DNA of 64,000 nucleotides from Sphingobacterium oryzagri (GTDB lineage Bacteria; Bacteroidota; Bacteroidia; Sphingobacteriales; Sphingobacteriaceae): NCBI RefSeq assembly GCF_028736175.1, contig NZ_CP117880.1, positions 310,001 to 374,000 of the forward strand, read 5' to 3'. Shown piece by piece: positions 58,232 to 64,000 of this stretch (position 1 is its first letter; each line of letters starts with the position of its first letter). The notes under the pieces were generated by a model. It saw only the letters and a program-made list of their open reading frames with translations, ran no database searches and was not told where the DNA came from. The position numbers and the translations under genes were made by a program.

Positions 58232-59998
58232 ATGAAATTAATATATAAGGTAAGCATAGGTTTTTTATTGCTAGCTGCATCAGCCTCTGCTCAAAAAAAA
58301 CAAGAACAAGCTGCGGTGGAAATTTCCGGTTTACGTGCCATTGGTTCGCCTTCGAATCCGAAAGTTGCGATGAACTGGAACCGCTACCACGATACGAAGC
58401 AGATTCAACAGTTTTGTGCTGATTTGCAAAAAGCCTATCCTGATTTGGTGCGCTACGAGTCCATCGGCAAGTCGTACGAGGGGCGCGATATTTTGGTGTT
58501 AACGATATCGGATTTTTCTGCTGGGAAAGTAGATCGTAAACCGGGGTTGTGGATAGATGGAAATATCCACGCCAACGAGTTGCAGGGATCAGAAATAGCT
58601 ATGTATACGGCTTGGTACCTGGCAGAAAATTATCAGGCAGTGCCGTTTATCAAAGAATTGTTGCAAGACAAAGTATTCTACATTGCGCCAACGATCAATC
58701 CGGATTCCAGAGATTATTTTATACACGAACCGAATACGATGCACTCCTCCAGAACGGGAAGACGACCGTTTGATAATGATGGCGACGGATTGGTGAACGA
58801 AGATTTGTACGATGATTTGGATGGCGATGGACAAATCGTGATGATGCGTCGAAAATCGAAAACAGGTCGTTACAAGGTTGATCCAGACTATCCGAATAAA
58901 ATGGTGCTGGCCAAACCGGGTGAAGTTGGGGAATATGAAATGCTGGGTTTTGAAGGAATCGATAACGATGGTGATGGCCTTGTGAACGAAGATATCACGG
59001 GCACGTATGATCCCAATCGTGATTGGGGATGGAATTGGCAACCAAACTATGTGCAAAATGGCGCGTTGTATTATCCCGGCACGTTGCCGGAAACACAAGC
59101 GGTGAAAAAATTCTTTTATGCGCACACTAATATTGCCGGAGCACAGTCTTACCATAATTATGGCGGTATGATTTTGCGCGGTCCGGGTGCGGCAGAAGAT
59201 GACAAGTACTACTCCCGCAAAGATATTCAGGTTTATGATGCTTTGGGAAAAGTAGGCGAAAAGATGTTGCCGGGTTATAACTATATCGTAATCCATAAGG
59301 ATCTGTATACGGTGTTTGGCGGAGAGATCGATTTTTTTGCTTTGGCTAGAGGAGTTTACACTTTTTCTAATGAGTTGATGACAACCTATAAGCTATTTAA
59401 TGAAAAGTCGCCATCAGGGTTGCGTCAAAGCGATGAGTATTATGAGTTTGATAAACTGTTGCTTTTTGGCGATGCATATGTGCCGTGGACAGCATACGAT
59501 CATCCGCAATTTGGAAAGATTGAGATTGGTGGACCAAAGAAAAACTACACGCGTAACCATCCGGGTTTCTTGTTGCTGGAGGATGCGCATCGTAACGCCG
59601 CATTTACCATATATCATGCCCACCATACGCCTAAATTGGAGATCTTAGAAACCGATATCAAGCCGCTGAACGGAAATCTCTTTGAAGTAAACGCTACTAT
59701 TTGGAACAGCCGGATTATTCCGACGCATTCGGATCATGATGTGAGTAACAAGATTGTTCGCCCCGATCATATACGCCTGGAAGGAGCAGATGTGTTGGTG
59801 GGAATGCGTGTCATCGATAAGGATTTTAACGTCACGACAGAACAAAAATATAAACCGTATCAAATTGAAGTGCCGACGATCGATGGTATGGGAAGTGTTA
59901 ACGTACGTTGGATTGTAAAAGGCAATCCCGCAAAAGCTAAGCTGGTGGTTGATAGCGAAAAGGGCGGATTGGTTGAGCAGGCCCTCAGCGTAAATTAA
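58232..59998 (+). CDS. M14-family zinc carboxypeptidase, exported
   Basis: 588 residues with a signal peptide (IGFLLLAASASAQ). Zinc ligands His113 and Glu116 (IHANELQG) and His308 (QSYHNYGG), and the catalytic Glu381 (TFSNELMT), are all present, so it should be active on peptide or cell-wall substrates. Two insertions carry DxDxDG calcium-type loops (FDNDGDGLVNED and IDNDGDGLVNED). The C-terminal ~100 residues form a beta-sandwich. It is the second gene of a two-gene operon and ends at a convergent terminator. Confidence 0.92.
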   Translation: MKLIYKVSIGFLLLAASASAQKKQEQAAVEISGLRAIGSPSNPKVAMNWNRYHDTKQIQQFCADLQKAYPDLVRYESIGKSYEGRDILVLTISDFSAGKVDRKPGLWIDGNIHANELQGSEIAMYTAWYLAENYQAVPFIKELLQDKVFYIAPTINPDSRDYFIHEPNTMHSSRTGRRPFDNDGDGLVNEDLYDDLDGDGQIVMMRRKSKTGRYKVDPDYPNKMVLAKPGEVGEYEMLGFEGIDNDGDGLVNEDITGTYDPNRDWGWNWQPNYVQNGALYYPGTLPETQAVKKFFYAHTNIAGAQSYHNYGGMILRGPGAAEDDKYYSRKDIQVYDALGKVGEKMLPGYNYIVIHKDLYTVFGGEIDFFALARGVYTFSNELMTTYKLFNEKSPSGLRQSDEYYEFDKLLLFGDAYVPWTAYDHPQFGKIEIGGPKKNYTRNHPGFLLLEDAHRNAAFTIYHAHHTPKLEILETDIKPLNGNLFEVNATIWNSRIIPTHSDHDVSNKIVRPDHIRLEGADVLVGMRVIDKDFNVTTEQKYKPYQIEVPTIDGMGSVNVRWIVKGNPAKAKLVVDSEKGGLVEQALSVN

Positions 59999-60004
59999 AA
60001 AACA

Positions 60005-60040
60005 TAAAAAAAGAAGTTTGCCGAGGCAAACTTCTTTTCA
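60005..60040. terminator. Bidirectional terminator
   Basis: AAGAAGTTTGCC (60011-60022) pairs with GGCAAACTTCTT (60025-60036), flanked by A and T runs. It lies between the M14 operon and the convergent coiled-coil gene. Confidence 0.92.
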
Positions 60041-60049
60041 TGATAGGGT

Positions 60050-60646
60050 TTATGAATTTCTTTTCATCTGTTCGTCGAGTAGTTGCCTTTTTAAAAGCTG
60101 CTCTTTCTCCATCGATTTTTTGCGAAGCGTTTGCAGCTCGTCCTGTAGCTCTTCGGTGGTTTTTTTATGCTCGTTGGTGTCTACTTTCGCCTTCCTGAAG
60201 GAAGCTAGCGTAACTAGAAAAGCAATAGCCAATACAATGATGATGGCCCATACGATGGTGTGGTAACTACCTTTTGCAAAATCTATTCCTAAAAAAGCAA
60301 TGCTATCTGTCTTCTGTTTTTCCGCCTGAAGCTCGGTGTCTAAGGTTGTTACAGAGTCTTTGAGGTTTTTAACCGTTGTTACAGAAGATGATGAATTTGT
60401 TTTTAATTCGGCTATCTCCCGTTGATAGACGGAGATAGAGTCTAATACATTTTTGCGTACAATCTCAAGATTCGTTTTACGAATGAGTTTAAAATCGGCA
60501 TTCTGCGATTTAGAAAGATTGCTCAAATTCGTGAATTGTTCGTTCAATGTGCCCTTCTGTATAGCATAAGGCAGCATCGGTTTGTTTTGTCCAAATAGCG
60601 AAAGTGAACACAATGTTACGGCGATTAGCAGAAATTGTTTTAACAT
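60050..60646 (-). CDS. Coiled-coil membrane protein of unknown function
   Basis: 198 residues: signal peptide (LLIAVTLCSLSLFGQ), a helical coiled-coil region with many Lys/Glu/Ser (~35-115), one membrane helix (TIVWAIIIVLAIAFLVTLA, ~130-149), and a charged C-terminal coiled coil. Relatives in Bacteroidota are sometimes labelled tRNA (guanine-N1)-methyltransferase in databases, but nothing here resembles that enzyme. The topology suggests an envelope scaffold. Confidence 0.7.
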   Translation of the reverse strand: MLKQFLLIAVTLCSLSLFGQNKPMLPYAIQKGTLNEQFTNLSNLSKSQNADFKLIRKTNLEIVRKNVLDSISVYQREIAELKTNSSSSVTTVKNLKDSVTTLDTELQAEKQKTDSIAFLGIDFAKGSYHTIVWAIIIVLAIAFLVTLASFRKAKVDTNEHKKTTEELQDELQTLRKKSMEKEQLLKRQLLDEQMKRNS

Positions 60647-60831
60647 AAATTGTAGTTATTTAGTACGGTGTATTCTAATTATAACACCATAATTTTAAAA
60701 TTATTGTTCGATCCTGAATGGTTAAAATTGAAAAATAAATAGTGGAATTGCAACATTTTGTCATTTTAATCGATAAATATGTCGGCTGCATGGCGGGTTT
60801 TGCAGCTGCTTATCGTTGATGCACAGTGTTG

Positions 60832-60882
60832 TTGTCCTTTTCCAGGACGGGGACTTCCTTTTGGAGGCTAGAGGGAAGCAAA
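60832..60882. repeat. Repeat module B, copy 1
   Basis: About 51 bp containing GTCCT...AGGAC and CTTCC...GGAAG stems. It is nearly identical to 61009-61060, differing mainly in the second loop. Confidence 0.75.
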
Positions 60883-60932
60883 ATATTAGACGCAAGCGTT
60901 CAAAACGTCGCACAGCGATAATCTATTGTTTT

Positions 60933-61004
60933 TGACCTCAGCGAGGTCATATGTTTATAGAAAATGCTGTTTTTCTTTTTTCGACTCCAGCGGAGTCGTA
61001 TATC
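60933..61004. repeat. Repeat module A, copy 1 (two palindromes)
   Basis: GACCTCAGCGAGGTC (60934-60948) is followed by ATATGTTTATAGAAAA and then CGACTCCAGCGGAGTCG (60982-60998) with TATATC. The second copy is 61308-61379. REP/RAYT-like dispersed repeats have this hairpin-plus-tail form. Confidence 0.75.
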
Positions 61005-61008
61005 TGTA

Positions 61009-61060
61009 TTGTCCTTTTCCAGGACGGGGACTTCCTTTTGAAGGCCAAAAGGAAGCAAAA
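61009..61060. repeat. Repeat module B, copy 2
   Basis: Contains GTCCT/AGGAC (61011-61025) and a perfect 10-bp stem CTTCCTTTTG / CAAAAGGAAG (61031-61040 with 61046-61055). It directly follows module A copy 1. Confidence 0.75.
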
Positions 61061-61128
61061 GCCTTTTGTTTCATCTAGGCGATTTGTCGCACATATCCTT
61101 CCCGCACAAGGCAATTGCCGCGCAGGCT

Positions 61129-61176
61129 AGAAATTGTAATAAAAAAATTCAAAAGGATTTTTTTATTACAATTTCT
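61129..61176. repeat. 20-bp perfect inverted repeat
   Basis: 61129-61148 is the exact reverse complement of 61157-61176 around an 8-nt loop. It begins AGAAATTGTAAT. It could be a strong hairpin or a terminator-like structure between the repeat modules. Confidence 0.85.
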
Positions 61177-61198
61177 CATGCCTTCCCTTCACACATCC

Positions 61199-61290
61199 TG
61201 CGTCAATTGCTTGTCTTCCATCGCTTGATGAAACGTGGATGACGTTGTTCGCGGAGCGTTTAGTAATGCTTGCGTTCACGATTTTGCAAA
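61199..61290. repeat. Repeat module C, copy 1
   Basis: About 92 bp sharing CATCGCTTGATGAAACGT, GCGGAGCGT and ATTTTGCAAAG with the second copy at 61387-61481, with scattered differences suggesting an older duplication. Confidence 0.65.
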
Positions 61291-61307
61291 GTACTTGTAA
61301 AAACGGT

Positions 61308-61379
61308 TGACCTCAGCGAGGTCATATGTTTATAGAAAATGCTGCTTTCCTTCTTCGACTCCTGTAGGAGTCGTATATC
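61308..61379. repeat. Repeat module A, copy 2 (two palindromes)
   Basis: GACCTCAGCGAGGTC (61309-61323), the same ATATGTTTATAGAAAA linker, and CGACTCCTGTAGGAGTCG (61356-61373). The second palindrome differs from copy 1 in the loop only, keeping the stem. Confidence 0.75.
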
Positions 61380-61386
61380 ACATACC

Positions 61387-61481
61387 CCGCGTCAATTTCC
61401 TTGTTTCCCATCGCTTGATGAAACGTTGATGATGTCGCTCGCGGAGCGTCTATTGACACCAGCATTCACAATTTTGCAAAG
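61387..61481. repeat. Repeat module C, copy 2
   Basis: Follows module A copy 2 by 7 bp. It shares CATCGCTTGATGAAACGT, GCGGAGCGT and ATTTTGCAAAG with module C copy 1. Confidence 0.65.
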
Positions 61482-61514
61482 CGGTAAAAAGAATGGAGTT
61501 AGGATTCAAGGTTA

Positions 61515-61913
61515 TTAAAAATCCGGTAAATGCTCCTGCGCCCTGTTTTTCATGATCTCTTCGGTAGAAATATACGGCAGCAAGAAACGGTCGGTACGAA
61601 TAATCATTTCTCTCCACTCCCAAAAGCGCCATATATCAACCGTAAATGTCCGATAAAGCGTCTTATCTTTCACATTGGGGTTGTCCCGCAAAAATGACCG
61701 AAAAGAATTGTCTCTCCCTGTATAAGGTATACCCTTGAGCTTTTCCTCTGCATACGTAAATGTAGCGTTATAATTACTATACCTATAGTTGCGTTGAAGG
61801 AAATAGCCAATAATGGTGAAATTGCCAATTAAAACCAGTATGGCAAAGATGGAGAGTGATACGATCCAGTATTTTTTGGTCTTGCGCTTTTTACCTTTGA
61901 CTAATTTTTTCAT
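61515..61913 (-). CDS. Small single-pass membrane protein, function unknown
   Basis: 132 residues: a very basic N-terminus (KKLVKGKKRKTKK), one membrane helix (IVSLSIFAILVLIGNFTIIGYF in part, ~17-38) and an ~90-residue soluble domain with several aromatic residues (FTVDIWRFWEWREM). No family is recognised. The basic cytoplasmic start implies that the C-terminus is periplasmic. It is next to the repeat block and not in an evident operon. Confidence 0.6.
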   Translation of the reverse strand: MKKLVKGKKRKTKKYWIVSLSIFAILVLIGNFTIIGYFLQRNYRYSNYNATFTYAEEKLKGIPYTGRDNSFRSFLRDNPNVKDKTLYRTFTVDIWRFWEWREMIIRTDRFLLPYISTEEIMKNRAQEHLPDF

Positions 61914-62284
61914 AATGAGTTTACAAGTTTTATCTAAAGGTAGTAGTATTTACTTTTTCTTAAAAGAAATAATTTGTTGTTTTTTATTGTTTTGCAAACG
62001 CCGTGGCGCAAGTTTGCGATCTTGTCAGATACGTAAAATTACCAACCACGATAAACATTGTTTTCTGCAAGCTTAGCCCCCTAGCTATAGCTCCAAAGGG
62101 TATCTATGATAACATTTTGTAAAAACTAGATAATTACACAGAATAAACTCCGTTAATAAAATCGTTGCTTTGAAAATCCGTTATAAGCGTAGGTATGTAG
62201 AGGGATTTTTACCGCAATAGTATGTTTTAAAGCATGCATTTTGTAAGCGGAATTATTCCGTGCAGTTGCGGTAAAAAGTAGATT
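61914..62284. other. Divergent intergenic region before the right-edge glycosidase gene
   Basis: 371 bp, AT-rich. The half nearest the glycosidase gene holds a 12-bp inverted repeat, annotated separately. No confident promoter was seen. Confidence 0.5.
62206..62277 (+). promoter_or_regulatory. 12-bp inverted repeat in the leader of the right-edge gene
   Basis: TTTTTACCGCAA (62206-62217) is the exact reverse complement of TTGCGGTAAAAA (62266-62277). Inside lies a small hairpin CGGAA-TTA-TTCCG (62248-62260). The right arm ends 7 nt before the ATG, where an RNA stem would affect ribosome access; alternatively the arms are sites for a DNA-binding regulator. Confidence 0.45.
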
Positions 62285-64000
62285 ATGGTGCATCTTTTCA
62301 AAAAAGTTTTTTTATTGTTGTTCGTGTGTTTACTATTAGGCTTGGCAACTTGTTTTGCTAGGCCTAATCGTCTTGTGTATGCGACAGAAAATGTGCAAAA
62401 TGAGGAACGTTTTCAATTCGCACGCCACAAAATATCTTCGGCTTTAGCGCACGCCGACAGCCAACCGTTTTCCTTTCGCAAAAGACAGCTAAAGAAAAAT
62501 GATGTCGTGATTGGCCTTGCGGATACTACGTTGTGGAAAGATTACATTCCTGATACGCTGCTTAAAACACTAAAAGCAGAGGCTTACATACTTTATAAAA
62601 AAGATGAACAGTCGCCGTTGTTTATTCTTGGAAAAGATGAATCGGGCCTTTTATATGGTTGCGAAGAAGCATTGCAACACGATCTCTACGCAAATCAGGT
62701 CGTTTCGCGTCAAAATTCGCCCGAAATGGTCCTTCGCGGTACTTGTATTGGCTTGCAGAAAACAGCCTATCTCCCCGGTCGTGATGTCTACGAATACCCG
62801 TATACAGAAGAACTATTCCCTTGGTTTTATGACAAAGCACTATGGTTGGATTACTTAGATATGTTGCTCGAAAATCGCTTCAACACCCTTTATCTGTGGA
62901 ATGGACATCCGTTTTCTTCCTTAGTTAAGCTAAAGGATTATCCCTACGCCGTTGAAGTGGATGATGCCACCTTTGCAAAAAATGAGGAAATGTACCGCTT
63001 CCTAACAACCGAAGCAAACAAACGAGGCATATGGATTATTCAGATGTTTTACAACATTATTCTTCCTAAACCGTTTGCAGAAAAACACGGGTTGAAGACG
63101 CAGGAACGCAATCGTACGATTACGCCATTAATCGCCGATTATACCCGGCAATCGATCACGGCGTTTGTTGAAAAATATCCTAACGTGGGCCTGCTAATCA
63201 CGCTTGGCGAAGCCATGGAAGGTGTTGGCCAGGATGATATAGACTGGTTTACCAAAACCATCCTGCCAGGCGTAAAAGATGGTTTACGTCGTCTTGGCAG
63301 TACAACGGAGCCACCGATTATTTTGCGTGCACACGATACTGACGCGCCGGCGGTCATGAAAGAAGCGCTACCGATCTACAAAAATTTGTATACGATGGCC
63401 AAATACAATGGCGAAGCGTTAACTACCTACACGCCGCGCGGCAAATGGGCAGCATTGCACCAGGATCTTGGCAAGATCGGCACCGTGCATATTCAAAATG
63501 TCCATATCTTGGCCAATCTTGAACCATTTCGCTACGCGGCGCCAGATTTTATACAGCAGTCTGTTCGTGCGATGCACGATGTGCACCTTTCTAACGGCAT
63601 TCATATTTACCCGCAAGCTTCTTATTGGGACTGGCCTTATGCTGCCGATAGTATTGCCGATGGAAAATTGTTGCAGCTCGAGCGCGACTGGATGTGGTAC
63701 AAAGCCTGGGCACGCTACGCCTGGAAAGTTTCGTACAGCAAAGCCGAAGAGCAGGAATATTGGACAAGCACACTGGCTGATTATTACGGTATAACGCGGC
63801 CAGACGCTGCTTCGCTGCTGGCAGCCCTCAATGAAGTTGGTGAGATATCGCCTAAAATATTGCGGAGGTTTGGTATTACCGACGGCAACCGGCAAACATC
63901 GTCGCTAGGCATGCTGATGACGCAGCTGATCAATCCGTATCGTTACGGTTTGTTCACATTATTATACGAATCGGAAGCGCCGGAAGGTGAAATGATCATC
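62285..64000 (+). CDS. Putative glycoside hydrolase, exported (3' end outside window)
   Basis: The frame is open from the ATG at 62285 to the window edge; 572 residues are visible. A signal peptide (FLLLFVCLLLGLATCFA) is followed by an alpha/beta domain of the kind that precedes GH20, GH67 and GH115 barrels (FILGKDESGLLYGCEEAL). A barrel-like region then begins at MVLRGTCIGL. Candidate active-site stretches are RFNTLYLWNGHP, ITLGEAMEGVG (acidic) and IILRAHDTDAP. It resembles alpha-glucuronidase-type proteins, but the family could not be fixed. The end of the gene and its partners are outside the window. Confidence 0.65.
   Translation, partial: MVHLFKKVFLLLFVCLLLGLATCFARPNRLVYATENVQNEERFQFARHKISSALAHADSQPFSFRKRQLKKNDVVIGLADTTLWKDYIPDTLLKTLKAEAYILYKKDEQSPLFILGKDESGLLYGCEEALQHDLYANQVVSRQNSPEMVLRGTCIGLQKTAYLPGRDVYEYPYTEELFPWFYDKALWLDYLDMLLENRFNTLYLWNGHPFSSLVKLKDYPYAVEVDDATFAKNEEMYRFLTTEANKRGIWIIQMFYNIILPKPFAEKHGLKTQERNRTITPLIADYTRQSITAFVEKYPNVGLLITLGEAMEGVGQDDIDWFTKTILPGVKDGLRRLGSTTEPPIILRAHDTDAPAVMKEALPIYKNLYTMAKYNGEALTTYTPRGKWAALHQDLGKIGTVHIQNVHILANLEPFRYAAPDFIQQSVRAMHDVHLSNGIHIYPQASYWDWPYAADSIADGKLLQLERDWMWYKAWARYAWKVSYSKAEEQEYWTSTLADYYGITRPDAASLLAALNEVGEISPKILRRFGITDGNRQTSSLGMLMTQLINPYRYGLFTLLYESEAPEGEMII

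Larger units (their letters stand above)
60647..61514. other. 868-bp noncoding block with composite palindromic repeats
   Basis: No credible gene on either strand. Three repeat modules each occur twice, together with a 20-bp perfect inverted repeat; the parts are annotated separately. It separates two leftward genes of unknown function. Confidence 0.75.

Noticed and set aside
60832..61481. CRISPR array
   Set aside because: The repeats are palindromic modules of different kinds with irregular spacing, not uniform repeats with unique spacers, and no cas genes are present.
61450..61632. Short leftward frame overlapping the small membrane-protein gene
   Set aside because: It starts inside the better supported 132-residue gene in another frame and runs into the repeat region.
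63419..63895. 158-residue antisense frame at the right edge
   Set aside because: It is opposite the open glycosidase frame and has no recognisable features.

Overview
The window looks like a chromosomal segment of a Bacteroidota bacterium, most likely Sphingobacteriaceae. The signs are a SusC/SusD pair, a FadL-type porin, many lipoproteins with short Cys lipoboxes, DUF2911 and DUF4369-type proteins, a short AtpC, a long class II IlvC, and start codons with little or no Shine-Dalgarno sequence. Moderate GC and uniform codon use argue against a large recent island. No rRNA, tRNA, CRISPR array, transposase or integrase gene was seen.

Layout. 1-3.2 kb: end of a beta-helix/PDZ protein and a GH43 enzyme. 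3.2-7 kb: a lipoprotein resembling thiol-activated cytolysins but lacking the membrane-binding domain 4, then a FadL porin with a GDSL lipoprotein. 7.4-9.2 kb: metZ, behind an apparently structured leader, convergent with tpx. 9.5-16.6 kb: GH29 and GH95 fucosidases, a cysteine-less TlpA-like lipoprotein and another surface lipoprotein. 16.7-21.2 kb: glycyl-tRNA synthetase, Bcp peroxiredoxin, an M23 peptidase and a FAH-family hydrolase. 21.5-29.5 kb: HAD phosphatase, a two-subunit GMC dehydrogenase and SusC/SusD. 29.8-33.7 kb: class Ib ribonucleotide reductase (nrdHIEF). 34.1-38.8 kb: S9D peptidase, DUF2911 protein and S41 peptidase.

38.8-54.0 kb is a leftward branched-chain amino acid cluster (ilvE-D-B-N-C, leuC-D-B-A, ilvA) holding every step from pyruvate/threonine to Ile, Val and Leu. 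Three extra genes sit inside it: a 23S-rRNA-IVS-type four-helix-bundle gene between ilvB and ilvN, a DinB protein, and a double ABC ATPase between leuD and leuB. Several gene junctions carry A-rich/T-rich low-complexity tracts that form inverted repeats, and one pair brackets the four-helix-bundle gene. A 145-bp MITE-like palindrome lies between leuA and ilvA. 54.4-56.2 kb is atpD-atpC. 56.6-60.0 kb holds two M14 peptidase paralogues, the first with its zinc-ligand Glu and catalytic Glu replaced. 60.6-61.5 kb is a noncoding block of duplicated palindromic repeats. The right edge carries the start of a large putative glycosidase behind a 12-bp inverted repeat.

The observations most worth following are the domain-4-less cytolysin-like lipoprotein, the IVS-type gene framed by inverted repeats inside the ilv messenger, the possible pseudoknotted metZ leader, the composite repeat block and the M14 pseudopeptidase. 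All family calls come from reading sequence without database searches.
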